A stretch of 40,101 nt of DNA from a virus: positions 1-40,101 of IMG/VR virus record IMGVR_UViG_3300032296_002122, one strand, 5' to 3'. A model generated the notes under the pieces. That model was given only the letters and a program-made list of their open reading frames with translations. It ran no database searches and had not been told where the DNA came from. Below are positions 17,825 through 25,860 of this stretch, piece after piece. How positions within the stretch are numbered: position 1 is the stretch's first letter; each line of letters begins with the position of its first letter. The position numbers were made by a program, and so were the translations under genes.

Positions 17825-18598
17825 ATGGCTAAAACAGCTTTAGCAGAGAAGAACGAATCATCCACCGCGTTGGCGATTGCCACGGCATTCGAAGAGGATG
17901 CCAGCAGCAGTTTTGCCGGAATGAACCAGGACGACTTCGCCCTGCCGTTCCTGCGACTCCTGACCAACACGTCACCGGAAGTTGGTGAGGTCGACGGGGC
18001 ACTCCCCGGCATGATCTACAACAGCGTCACCGGTCAGCTCTACGATGGTAAGAAGGGCATTGTGGTGGTTCCGTGCGCATACGTGCGTCAGTACATCGAG
18101 TGGGCTCCCCGTGGGAGCGGCTCCGGTGCGCCGATCCACATCTACCCGGCCACGTCCGACATCCTCTCCCGTACGCACCGCGAACCGGGCGAGAACAAGG
18201 ACTACCTCGACAACGGTAACTACATCGAGAACACTGCCAACCACTACGTGATGGTGATTGACGAAGACGGTACGCCGTCGCCGGCAATGATCGTCATGAA
18301 GTCCACGCAGCTCAAGAAGAGCCGCAAGTGGAACAGCATGATGCAGTCGGTGAAGTTGCAGGGTAAGAACGGTTTGTTCACCCCGCCGATGTACAGCCAA
18401 ATGTACCGCTTGACCACGCAGCCTGAGTCGAACGACAAGGGCAAGTGGTTCGGTTGGGAAGTTGAGCGTATTGGTACAATCGATCGAGACGACGTTTACG
18501 CCGCGTGCAAATCCTTCGCACTGTCTGTATCTTCGGGTGCAGTACGTGGGAAGCACGAGAGCGAAGGTGACGCTGCTTCTGGCGCTGCACCGTTTTAA
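17825..18598 (+). CDS. Probable phage single-stranded-DNA-binding protein
   Basis: A 257-residue protein. After a flexible Ala/Ser/Glu-rich start comes a body with FALPFLRLLTNTSPEVGEVD, MIYNSVTGQLYDGKKGIVVV and VMKSTQLKKSRKWNSMMQSV, consistent with an OB-fold-like beta structure. The last residues, ESEGDAASGAAPF, mimic the acidic SSB tail that ends in Pro-Phe and recruits partner enzymes. Position immediately before the primase and upstream of the helicase and polymerase supports a binding-protein role. The site AAAGGACC lies 10 bases before the ATG. I am moderately sure of the functional class and unsure of the family. Confidence 0.6.
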   Translation: MAKTALAEKNESSTALAIATAFEEDASSSFAGMNQDDFALPFLRLLTNTSPEVGEVDGALPGMIYNSVTGQLYDGKKGIVVVPCAYVRQYIEWAPRGSGSGAPIHIYPATSDILSRTHREPGENKDYLDNGNYIENTANHYVMVIDEDGTPSPAMIVMKSTQLKKSRKWNSMMQSVKLQGKNGLFTPPMYSQMYRLTTQPESNDKGKWFGWEVERIGTIDRDDVYAACKSFALSVSSGAVRGKHESEGDAASGAAPF

Positions 18599-18677
18599 TG
18601 TCTTGGGGCCGAAAGCAATTACAGGCGACGATCCATCCACCCTATGCAAGTAGGCCCCATCTTTCGAGAAAGCAGAA

Positions 18678-20210
18678 ATGACCGACATCACACGGTTCAA
18701 AGCGATATTTACGGGCTTAGATATCGCCTATGGGACCTACAAAATCGAAGGCGAGAAGGGCAATGGCAAGCAAGCCGGTAAAGCCGTCGTCGTTCGAAAG
18801 CCCCCGACCGATGATCTTTGGCAGAAGCATCTGGAAGGTGTCGAGCCGTCGCTTGGCATTATTCCCATTCGTGCCGATAACTCCTGCATTTGGGGATGTA
18901 TTGATATTGATCAGTACCCCTTGGATCATGCCGGGCTGATCAAAAAGATTCGCAGCCTTGAGCTGCCGCTCGTCGTGTGCCGCAGCAAGTCTGGCGGTGC
19001 GCACGTGTTCCTGTTCGTCAAAGAACCGATCCCCGCTGCTGAGATGCAGCGTTACCTCAAAGGCGCTGCTGCGCTTCTGGGCGAAGCCGGTCGTGAGATC
19101 TTCCCGAAGCAAGCGGAGATCCTCGTTGAGCGCGGCGACACGGGTAACTTCCTCAACCTGCCGTACTTCGGCGGGGATGATACGATGCGCTACGCCTTTA
19201 ACGATGACGGCAAGGCTGCCACGTTGGAGGAGTTCTACGTGCTGTACGACACGTTCGTGCAGGACAAAGACCTGAAGTTCCCGGAGGAACCGAAGGCCCC
19301 TGAGTCACCCATAAAGGACGGTCCACCATGCCTACAGGCCATCTGCGCTCAAGGCGTCCCCGAAGGGACAAGAAACAACGCGCTGTTCAACATCGGCCTC
19401 TATCTGAAGAGGGCGCATCCGGCGACGTGGGACAACGTACTGGTGGAGTACAACTACAAGTACGTAAGCCCTCCGCTGCCAAACAACGAAGTGCAGGTAC
19501 TCATAAAGCAAATAAACAAAAAGGAGTACAAGTACAAGTGCAAGGACGCGCCGCTGAACAGCTTCTGCAACAGCGGCCTGTGCAGGACTCGCAAATACGG
19601 GATCGGGGCCCATGGGCCAGATTCACCGCAGCTATCCGCGCTCTCAAAATATGCGAGCGAGCCGCCGCTTTGGTTTCTCGACGTAAACGGTAAGCGCATC
19701 GAACTCGACACGGAGAGCCTCTTTAATCAGATGGCTTTCCAGAAGTCTTGCGTCGAGAAGCTGAACGTATTGCCGCCGGCTATCAAGAAGGCGGACTGGG
19801 AGCAGATGCTGAACGCGCTGCTCACCGAGATGGTCGAGACGGAGCAGATCACCGTTGCGAGCGAGGACACGACGGTCACCGGTCGCTTCAACGACTTGCT
19901 CGAAGAGTTCTGCACGCACTTGCAGCAGGCGCTCGATCGTGACGAGCTTCTGCTTGGTCGCCCATGGACCAACGATGACGAAGGCCGCACGTACTTCCGC
20001 ATGAAGGATCTCGAGGCGCACCTGAACCGCAACAACTTCAAGGGCATGACGCTCCCGAAGATTGCGCAGCGCATCCGCGAGATCGGGGGCGAGCCGATTA
20101 GTCTGTTCCTCAAGAACCGTGCGACACGTTGTTGGCGCATCCCCAGGTTCGAGCGGCAGGATTCGCCGTTCGAGACACCGGAACAAAAGAAAAATGGGAG
20201 TCCGTTCTAA
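18678..20210 (+). CDS. Archaeo-eukaryotic-type primase (AEP, TOTE-like)
   Basis: A 510-residue primase. The AEP catalytic core is visible: GCIDIDQY with Asp76 and Asp78 (metal ligands), CRSKSGGAHVFLFVKEP with Ser105 to His109 (nucleotide binding), EIFPKQAEILVERG and GNFLNLPYFGG (about 139-165). This combination matches the primase domain found in TOTE conflict systems and several phages. A region with spaced cysteines (CKDAPLNSFCNSGLC, about 290-305) probably binds zinc, and the C-terminus may be a helicase- or template-binding domain. It would make primers for the family A polymerase encoded downstream. Its stop overlaps the next ATG by one base (TAATG). Confidence 0.8.
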   Translation: MTDITRFKAIFTGLDIAYGTYKIEGEKGNGKQAGKAVVVRKPPTDDLWQKHLEGVEPSLGIIPIRADNSCIWGCIDIDQYPLDHAGLIKKIRSLELPLVVCRSKSGGAHVFLFVKEPIPAAEMQRYLKGAAALLGEAGREIFPKQAEILVERGDTGNFLNLPYFGGDDTMRYAFNDDGKAATLEEFYVLYDTFVQDKDLKFPEEPKAPESPIKDGPPCLQAICAQGVPEGTRNNALFNIGLYLKRAHPATWDNVLVEYNYKYVSPPLPNNEVQVLIKQINKKEYKYKCKDAPLNSFCNSGLCRTRKYGIGAHGPDSPQLSALSKYASEPPLWFLDVNGKRIELDTESLFNQMAFQKSCVEKLNVLPPAIKKADWEQMLNALLTEMVETEQITVASEDTTVTGRFNDLLEEFCTHLQQALDRDELLLGRPWTNDDEGRTYFRMKDLEAHLNRNNFKGMTLPKIAQRIREIGGEPISLFLKNRATRCWRIPRFERQDSPFETPEQKKNGSPF

Positions 20211-20488
20211 TGTTGAAGATTGACGGGTTTGACTCGGCCTTGATTGGCATCTCGACTGTGTGGCAGCGCGTGGCTGACGGCAACGCAAAGCGCGTGGACA
20301 CACTGATCTACGACGGTGATGTGATCGTCACGATCCTCATGCACCAATCAGGCATGTCCGAAGAAGAGGCGATCGAGTACATCAGTTATCGAATCGAAGG
20401 CGTGTACGTCGGCGAGAACACGCCGGTTATCGTCTGGCCATGCACGATGAAATCCATCACTGATATGGCCGATGAGAAAGACGAATGA
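20210..20488 (+). CDS. Small conserved phage protein in replication operon
   Basis: A 92-residue protein starting at MLKIDGFDSALIGI; the overlap with the primase stop decides the start. The motif set DGFDSALIGI, VDTLIYDGDVIVTILM, MSEEEAIEYISYRIEGVYVG and NTPVIVWP is widely seen in phages as an uncharacterised protein, commonly next to replication genes. It is acidic and probably globular, with no membrane segment. It overlaps the helicase start by 4 bases (ATGA). Confidence 0.75.
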   Translation: MLKIDGFDSALIGISTVWQRVADGNAKRVDTLIYDGDVIVTILMHQSGMSEEEAIEYISYRIEGVYVGENTPVIVWPCTMKSITDMADEKDE

Positions 20489-21984
20489 GTGTCGAGAAGG
20501 TGTTCGGCCCTCCAGGGGCCGGCAAGACAACCTATTTGCTCTCTGTCGTCGAGCGTGAGCTTGAGGCCGACGTGCATCCGATGCAGATCGGCTACTTCGC
20601 GTTTACGCGCAAGGCGGCAACGGAAGCTCGCGATCGTGCCATACAGAAGTTCCCGGCACTGAATCCAGATCGGGACTTCCCGTGGTTTCGTACGCTGCAC
20701 TCGCTCGCCTATCACTGCCTCGGCGTGACGTCGAAGGACATGATGGGGCCAGAGCACTACGCAGAGTTTGCCAAGGAAGCCGGCATCGAGCTTGGCGTCG
20801 AGAAGGGTGAGGAAGAGTTTGCCATCAAGGCAGACCATCCGATCCTGAACGAGGTCAACATCGCGCGCATCAAGGGCAAGGACCTGCGGCAGCACTACAA
20901 CGAAAGTCAGATGACCATCGAGTGGCATCACTTCGAGTACGTCGATCGCGCGTACCGACACTTCAAGGCCTCGCGTGGCTTGCTCGACTTCACCGACTTG
21001 TTGGAGAGAGTCTTAGACGAGCCAGATAGATTTCCGTCATTAAAAACATTAATCATTGACGAGGCTCAGGATTTATCAAAATTACAGTGGCGGATAGTCA
21101 AGGAACTCATTGCCCGTGCAGAACGTACGTTCATCGCAGGCGATGACGACCAGGCGGTGTACACCTGGGCCGGTGCGGACGTCGACTCGTTCCTGACGCT
21201 TGAGGGCGATATCAAAGTCCTCGACCAGTCTTACCGAGTTCCTTCAAAGATCCACGCGCTTGCTGACCAGGTGGTCAGCCGCATCCGTAAGCGACAGCCG
21301 AAGATCTGGAAGCCGCGCACCGAAGGCGGTGCGATCACCTATTACAACGACTTCCACCACGTCGACATCACACAGGGCGAGTGGCTCGTGCTTGCTGCTA
21401 CAAATTACATGCTCACCGAGATGCACGAGTGGCTGAAGTCGCAAGGCTTACTCTTCGAGCGTCACGGACAACGGAGCGTTCCAGAGTCGATGCTGACCGC
21501 CGTCATGGGATGGGAGCGCCTACGCAAGGGCGGTGACGTGCCGTTCCCGGTCGTGAAGTTGATCTACAAGTATCTCGGCACCGAGTTCGTCAAGCACGGA
21601 CACAAGGGCTTGAAGACGGCAAGCGTAGATACAATGTATACACACGCCTCGCTGACCAAGGACCACGGCCTATTGACCGATGCGATCTGGCACGAGGCGC
21701 TAAACAAGATCGGGGAGGACAAGCGCAACTACCTGATCGCGCTGCTGCGTCGAGGAACACGGATCACGGGCAAGGTTCCGATCAAGCTCTCCACCATCCA
21801 CGGTGCGAAGGGCGGCGAGGCGGATAACGTCCTGCTGATCGGCGATCTGTCGACCAAGTTCGCGCAGGAGTACGACAAGAACTCCGATGACATCAACCGA
21901 TTGCTCTACGTCGGGATCACCCGCGCCAAGCAGTCGCTGCATTTCGTATTACCTAAGAATTCGTACAAAGGCTTTCGATTATGA
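20485..21984 (+). CDS. UvrD/Rep-like superfamily 1 DNA helicase
   Basis: A 499-residue SF1A helicase. Motifs in order: Walker A GPPGAGKTT (8-16), Ia FAFTRKAATEARD (38-50), Ib FRTLHSLAYHCLG (68-80), Walker B IIDEAQD (190-196), III AGDDDQAVYTWAGAD (about 216-230), IV VLDQSYRVPSKI, V STIHGAKGGEADNVLLIGD, VI LLYVGITRAKQSLHFVLP. It should unwind DNA 3' to 5' with ATP. Placed between primase and polymerase with ATGA overlaps on both sides, it is probably the replicative or accessory helicase. No DnaB or T7 gp4-type helicase is present in the window. It is shorter than E. coli UvrD (about 720 residues), probably lacking part of the 1B/2B insertions. Confidence 0.92.
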   Translation: MSVEKVFGPPGAGKTTYLLSVVERELEADVHPMQIGYFAFTRKAATEARDRAIQKFPALNPDRDFPWFRTLHSLAYHCLGVTSKDMMGPEHYAEFAKEAGIELGVEKGEEEFAIKADHPILNEVNIARIKGKDLRQHYNESQMTIEWHHFEYVDRAYRHFKASRGLLDFTDLLERVLDEPDRFPSLKTLIIDEAQDLSKLQWRIVKELIARAERTFIAGDDDQAVYTWAGADVDSFLTLEGDIKVLDQSYRVPSKIHALADQVVSRIRKRQPKIWKPRTEGGAITYYNDFHHVDITQGEWLVLAATNYMLTEMHEWLKSQGLLFERHGQRSVPESMLTAVMGWERLRKGGDVPFPVVKLIYKYLGTEFVKHGHKGLKTASVDTMYTHASLTKDHGLLTDAIWHEALNKIGEDKRNYLIALLRRGTRITGKVPIKLSTIHGAKGGEADNVLLIGDLSTKFAQEYDKNSDDINRLLYVGITRAKQSLHFVLPKNSYKGFRL

Positions 21985-23849
21985 GAACTGTCCCCATGTT
22001 TGACCGCCCATCTGAGTGGGTACCTCCTTCGTCTTTCCCAGACCTTTCCGGCGCAACGGAGATTGCGATCGACTTGGAAACATGTGACCCGAACATGGAG
22101 TCGATGGGGCCAGGATGGCCCCGGAAGGACGGGTTCATCGTCGGCTACGCCGTCGCTGTAGACGGGTGGAAGGGCTATTACCCGATCGCCCACCAGGGCG
22201 GGGGCAACCTTGATGAGCGCATCGTGAACCGTTGGATGAAGAAGGTTCTCGAGTTGCCGTGCGACAAGATCATGCACAACGCCGCGTACGACCTCGGTTG
22301 GCTGCGCGCGTCTGGCTTCAAAGTAAACGGTAACATATACGATACTATGCTCGCGGCTCCTCTGATCGACGAGAACCGCTTCAGCTACGCGCTCAACAGT
22401 CTCGGCTTCGACTACCTCAAAGAAGTGAAGTCCGAGCAGGGCCTTAAGGACGCGGCTTCCGACTTCGGTGTGCACGCCAAGAAGGAGCTTTGGAAGCTCC
22501 CGGCTATGTATGTCGGCGATTACGCCGAGCAGGACGCAGCGCTCACGCTCAAGCTCTGGCATCACCTGAAGGCGCTGATCAAGAAAGACGAAGTAGAGTC
22601 CATCTTCACACTCGAAACCGAGCTATTGCCGGTGCTGATTGACCTGACGTTCCAAGGCATCCGCTTTGATCGCAGCAAGTGCGAGATGCTGATCGACGAC
22701 TTCAAGCAGAAGGAAGCCGAGCACGTCAAACAAATCAAGAGTCTCTCTGGCGAGAAGGTCGACATCTGGGCGGCTGCGAGCATCGCCAAAGCCTTCGACA
22801 AACTCGGGATCCCCTACCCGAAGACCACGACCGGCTTACCGAGCTTCACGAAGACCTTCCTCGATGGGCATCCGCACGAGATCGCCAAGCTCATCATCGA
22901 AGCGCGTGAGTTCAACAAGACCCACGGCACGTTCCTCGAGCCTTACCTGCGCCACAGCGCGGCCGACGGGCGCATCCACCCGCACGTGAATCAGATGCGC
23001 TCAGAAGACGGTGGTACAGTCACGGGCCGCCTCTCGATGAACAACCCTAACCTGCAACAGGTTCCTGCTCGCCATGAAATCATCGGCCCCTTGGTACGTT
23101 CGCTTTTCCTGCCTGAAGAAGGACAGCTCTGGGCAGCGAATGACTTCAGCTCACAGGAGCCTCGGCTTCTCGTCCATTACGCAACCCTACTCGATCTCCC
23201 AGGCGCAGAGCGCATGGCAGAGGCATATCGAAACGACCCCAACACAGACTTCCACCAAATGGTGGCAGATATGGCGGGGATCAAACGCAAAGCCGCCAAG
23301 ACCATTGGCCTCGGATTGATGTATGGGATGGGCAAGCAGAAGCTCGCCAACTCCCTAGACCTCCCGCTCGATGAAGCGGCGGAGCTCATCAATACGTTCC
23401 ACCTCAAAGTCCCCTTCCTCAAGGGCACGGTGAACTCCGTCATGAAGCGGATTGATCACCCCGCCTCGGGTGGCTCGATCCGTACGCTGCTCGGCCGTAA
23501 ATGCCGCTTCCCGCTTTGGGAACCGGTGGAGTACGGCATCAACAAGGCGTTGCCGCGCGAGCAAGCGATCGTGGAATACGGACCACGGATCAAGCGTGCG
23601 ATGACGTACAAAGGCTTGAACCGATTGATCCAAGGCTCCGCTGCCGATCAGACCAAAGCCGCGATGGTCGCGCTCAACAAAGCCGGCTTCCGCTTGCTGC
23701 TCCAGGTGCACGACGAAGTGGCCGTGAGCGTGAACAACAAGGAAGAAGCCTTGGCCGCTGCCGAGATCATGCGCAACGCCGTGCAGCTCGAAGTTCCCTC
23801 AAAAGTGGATACCGAGATCGGCCCGTCGTGGGGCGAGGCCAAAGGGTAG
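21981..23849 (+). CDS. polA: Family A DNA polymerase with 3'-5' exonuclease
   Basis: A 622-residue DNA polymerase I-type replicase with no 5' nuclease domain. The proofreading domain has Exo I AIDLET (Asp31, Glu33), Exo II HNAAYDLGWL (Asp104) and Exo III YAEQDAALT (Tyr181, Asp185). The polymerase domain has TGRLSMNNPNLQQVPAR, motif A ANDFSSQEPR (Asp388), motif B RKAAKTIGLGLMYG (Arg436, Lys440, Leu444, Tyr448) and motif C VHDEV (His577, Asp578). Leu444 aligns with E. coli Phe762, a position known to vary among Phe, Tyr and Leu in phages and to affect nucleotide selection. It starts in an ATGA overlap with the helicase. Confidence 0.95.
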   Translation: MRTVPMFDRPSEWVPPSSFPDLSGATEIAIDLETCDPNMESMGPGWPRKDGFIVGYAVAVDGWKGYYPIAHQGGGNLDERIVNRWMKKVLELPCDKIMHNAAYDLGWLRASGFKVNGNIYDTMLAAPLIDENRFSYALNSLGFDYLKEVKSEQGLKDAASDFGVHAKKELWKLPAMYVGDYAEQDAALTLKLWHHLKALIKKDEVESIFTLETELLPVLIDLTFQGIRFDRSKCEMLIDDFKQKEAEHVKQIKSLSGEKVDIWAAASIAKAFDKLGIPYPKTTTGLPSFTKTFLDGHPHEIAKLIIEAREFNKTHGTFLEPYLRHSAADGRIHPHVNQMRSEDGGTVTGRLSMNNPNLQQVPARHEIIGPLVRSLFLPEEGQLWAANDFSSQEPRLLVHYATLLDLPGAERMAEAYRNDPNTDFHQMVADMAGIKRKAAKTIGLGLMYGMGKQKLANSLDLPLDEAAELINTFHLKVPFLKGTVNSVMKRIDHPASGGSIRTLLGRKCRFPLWEPVEYGINKALPREQAIVEYGPRIKRAMTYKGLNRLIQGSAADQTKAAMVALNKAGFRLLLQVHDEVAVSVNNKEEALAAAEIMRNAVQLEVPSKVDTEIGPSWGEAKG

Positions 23850-23878
23850 TTGCACTGGCATAGCTGCTGCGCTACATT
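23850..23878 (+). promoter_or_regulatory. Sigma-70-like promoter TTGCAC-17-TACATT
   Basis: TTGCAC at 23850-23855 and TACATT at 23873-23878 are exactly 17 bases apart, directly after the polymerase stop. The boxes closely resemble those at 16872 and 28077 (TACACT). A leader of about 17 bases with AAGAAAGGAGAA follows, then the ATG at 23901. It would start the small-gene operon. Confidence 0.6.
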
Positions 23879-23900
23879 TGGCCCAAGAAAGGAGAACGGG

Positions 23901-24338
23901 ATGAAGAAGCCTTTGGCAAAAGGTCGTCAGTGGACAAAGATGTACTACGACGACTTCAACAGAAAGTTTCCGCGCCTCGGCATGGCGCGGCTCGCTGCTC
24001 GCGAGGATGAAGAGGGCAAACAGAAACTCCGTGAACTGAAGGAGTATGTGTTTCGTTACAGGCGAAAGCGTAAGTACCGCTATCCGGGCCGCTACTCGCC
24101 CGATCGTCGCAAAGGCGCGAAGTTTCACAGCGTGATGGTGCCGCTCGAGACGCACCAAAAGCTCAAAGAGATCGCTAAGTTCTACAAAAAGAGCATGGCC
24201 ACGATCATCCGAGAGCACATCGACGAGCTCTTTGACAAGACATACAAAGAGGCCGAGCTGCTCGCACGCATCGAGGCCAACAGGAAGAAAGATGAAACAC
24301 CAGACACAGATAAGCCTCGACGTCGATATAACGTATGA
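23901..24338 (+). CDS. Basic protein with ribbon-helix-helix-like region, putative DNA binder
   Basis: A 145-residue, very basic protein. I start it at MKKPLAKG, after a strong AAAGGAGAA site; the in-frame ATG at 23850 lies on the promoter. Residues about 60-85 are Arg/Lys/Tyr rich (RYRRKRKYRYPGRYSPDRRK). The segment SVMVPLETHQKLKEIAKFYK then SMATIIREHIDELF (about 93-130) has the strand-helix-helix pattern of ribbon-helix-helix regulators such as Arc and CopG. As the first gene of the small-gene operon, directly downstream of a promoter, it could be a regulator of it. Function is inferred. Confidence 0.6.
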   Translation: MKKPLAKGRQWTKMYYDDFNRKFPRLGMARLAAREDEEGKQKLRELKEYVFRYRRKRKYRYPGRYSPDRRKGAKFHSVMVPLETHQKLKEIAKFYKKSMATIIREHIDELFDKTYKEAELLARIEANRKKDETPDTDKPRRRYNV

Positions 24339-24522
24339 CGTCTTGGATCCGATCCAGGTGGAGGATTACGTCCTGCCGCCCATGATCGAGCTAACGTCGG
24401 CGTACGTCTCGCTCGAAAAGCCTGACGGCAAGGTCGCGCGTGTGAACATACTCAAGGTATTGAGCGAGTCACAGCGCATGTTGATTGAAGATGACATCAT
24501 TGAGGAGTTAGTAGGCGAATGA
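24292..24522 (+). CDS. Hypothetical acidic protein
   Basis: A 76-residue acidic protein (MKHQTQISLDVDITYDVLDP ...) with predicted strands followed by an acidic helical end (LIEDDIIEELVGE). The start lies inside the preceding gene, 47 bases before its stop, with GGAAGAAAG upstream. It is the first of 17 genes joined by 16 successive ATGA overlaps. I recognise no family. Confidence 0.6.
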   Translation: MKHQTQISLDVDITYDVLDPIQVEDYVLPPMIELTSAYVSLEKPDGKVARVNILKVLSESQRMLIEDDIIEELVGE

Positions 24523-24713
24523 ATATTTTTCCGGAACGTGTAGTTGACGATAAGGGCGAAGCGAAGATCGAGGGGGGCCTCACGCTACGGGATTACTTTG
24601 CAGCACATGCCTTAGCTGGCATCGTGACTCGCGACGACATTGAGTCTGTGTACTCGGCCGCGCAGAAGGCGTACCGCCTGGCTGATATCATGCTCGAGAC
24701 TCGTGACCAATGA
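24519..24713 (+). CDS. Small conserved phage protein (LRDYFAAHAL family)
   Basis: A 64-residue protein with the recurrent phage motif GGLTLRDYFAAHALAGIV and the C-terminal AYRLADIMLETR. This motif pair is common in small phage and prophage proteins of unknown function. It is joined to both neighbours by ATGA overlaps, with GAGGAGTTAG as an internal ribosome binding site. Confidence 0.75.
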   Translation: MNIFPERVVDDKGEAKIEGGLTLRDYFAAHALAGIVTRDDIESVYSAAQKAYRLADIMLETRDQ

Positions 24714-24889
24714 GCGTCGTCTCCAAAGTCCGCCGGTGCACGGAATGTAAACAGGTGTTTGTCACACCCGAGAGCTTCCGAACGCACAAGCGTCTAGGCG
24801 GGGAATGCCGCACCGTCGAGGCCATGGTCTCGATTGGCTTTGTACAAACCCCAAAAGGATGGAAGCACTTACCTCCGAGAAACAAATGA
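24710..24889 (+). CDS. Small zinc-finger protein
   Basis: A 59-residue protein below the usual length cutoff. It has a Cys-Cys-His-Cys set: C10-x2-C13, His26 and Cys33 in FRTHKRLGGECR. The spacing fits a single zinc finger of the kind found in phage accessory proteins (CxxC, then SFRTH). The C-terminal half (VSIGFVQTPKGWKHLPPRNK) resembles the W-containing tail of the same family. It may bind DNA, RNA or a host protein. ATGA overlaps link it on both sides. Confidence 0.65.
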   Translation: MSVVSKVRRCTECKQVFVTPESFRTHKRLGGECRTVEAMVSIGFVQTPKGWKHLPPRNK

Positions 24890-25089
24890 ACGAAACCACC
24901 ACGTCACTCGGTAACTGGCTGTACGAGAAAGCGTCCTCTGTGGCGGACGTGTACGTGCAGGATTGGGCACGAGGGCAGAAGGCTTATGGACGACGGCCCA
25001 CGGAGCTTGAGATGCAGGAAGTCCGGATGGCCTTTTACCGGGGCTACATCGAAGGCGTTCAACGATACATACACGACAAACAGTTATGA
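24886..25089 (+). CDS. Hypothetical helical protein
   Basis: A 67-residue protein (MNETTTSLGNWLYEKASSVA ...) with two probable amphipathic helices rich in aromatic and charged residues, ending YIEGVQRYIHDKQL. The start is set by ATGA overlap with the zinc-finger gene; a longer reading from 24805 would overlap that gene by 85 bases. No family recognised. Confidence 0.55.
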   Translation: MNETTTSLGNWLYEKASSVADVYVQDWARGQKAYGRRPTELEMQEVRMAFYRGYIEGVQRYIHDKQL

Positions 25090-25313
25090 AGAAAGTCTAT
25101 ACACGGCCCTCTCGTTACAACCCCAGCATTACGTTCGAGCAGTACAAGACGCTGCTTGAGCGCAGGGCAAACGCCAGGGCTAACAAGAAGCGCATCAACT
25201 ACAGACCCCTCGCCCAGGAGTGGGGCCGCAATCCGATGCACCTGGCCTCTGCCCTGCACCGGGGGATCAAACAATACGACTACATCTTATGGAAGAAAGG
25301 AGAGCTACAATGA
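25086..25313 (+). CDS. Small basic protein, possible DNA binder
   Basis: A 75-residue basic protein. The middle and C-terminal parts (NYRPLAQEWGRNPMHLASAL then HRGIKQYDYIL) have a helix-turn-helix look, with LAQEWGRNPMHL resembling a recognition module. The family is unknown to me. The end of the gene includes GAAAGGAGAG, which is the ribosome binding site for the next gene. Confidence 0.55.
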   Translation: MKKVYTRPSRYNPSITFEQYKTLLERRANARANKKRINYRPLAQEWGRNPMHLASALHRGIKQYDYILWKKGELQ

Positions 25314-25552
25314 CCCGCGACGACATCATCCGACTGGCGGAAGAATCTGGTCTAGAAGACGGGTTATATCCGTATGGAGCGCTTTGGGAATCAATTGAAC
25401 AATTCGCCGCCCTCGTTGCCGCAGCCGAGCGGGAAAAGGTAGCCGCGTGGATGATTGAACGCGACTATGCCACCGGCCACGGCGACACCATTGAGGGTTT
25501 GTTGAAGGCATTGGAATGGCAGGCTAAGGAACGTGCGAGAGGTTTTTTATGA
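25310..25552 (+). CDS. Box A-B-C family small protein
   Basis: An 80-residue acidic protein with all three family elements: MTRDDIIRLAEESG at the start, EQFAALVAAAEREK at about 31-44, and KERARGFL at the end. Between them are unrelated helical segments. Proteins of this build are very common, uncharacterised accessory proteins of phages and prophages. The ATG overlaps the upstream stop, with AAAGGAGAGC as a strong site; the longer reading from 25220 is rejected. Confidence 0.75.
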   Translation: MTRDDIIRLAEESGLEDGLYPYGALWESIEQFAALVAAAEREKVAAWMIERDYATGHGDTIEGLLKALEWQAKERARGFL

Positions 25553-25860
25553 CCCGCGACGACATCATCCGACTGGCGCGGGGGGTTTGGTCTGCTGGCG
25601 ATGTTTACATTGGCCCAAGCACCGAATCACTTGAACGCTTCGCCGCCCTCGTTGCCGCAGCCGAGGTGGAGCGTATGAAGTCTGAAGGTTGGCGACAATG
25701 CGCCGAAGGTCAGCGCACGACGCAGTTTTGCGGACTGTTGGAAGAGGCGGTGAACGCGGAGCGAGAGCGATACGAAAGAGAAGTTAGAGCGTTGCAATTT
25801 CAGATTGATGAGTTGAAGTACGAATGCCGCAGTCTTCGTGCAAGGGGAGAAAGCAGATGA
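25549..25860 (+). CDS. Box A-B-C family small protein with coiled coil
   Basis: A 103-residue protein with MTRDDIIRLARG, ERFAALVAAAEVERM (about 28-42) and a C-terminal LRARGESR. The segment AVNAERERYEREVRALQFQI is a probable coiled coil, suggesting self-association or a partner. The first 24 bases match the start of the previous gene almost exactly, so the two arose by duplication or recombination. Joined by ATGA overlaps. Confidence 0.75.
   Translation: MTRDDIIRLARGVWSAGDVYIGPSTESLERFAALVAAAEVERMKSEGWRQCAEGQRTTQFCGLLEEAVNAERERYEREVRALQFQIDELKYECRSLRARGESR

Noticed and set aside
18604-18659. TGGGGCC/GGCCCCA pairing before the primase gene
   Set aside because: The 42-base loop makes a functional terminator or riboswitch unlikely, and no T-tract follows.
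20485-21984. Possible Cas3 or Pif1 helicase
   Set aside because: The TRKAA, DEAQD, QSYR and VGITRAK motifs are those of UvrD/Rep-type SF1A enzymes, and no HD nuclease or cas genes are nearby.
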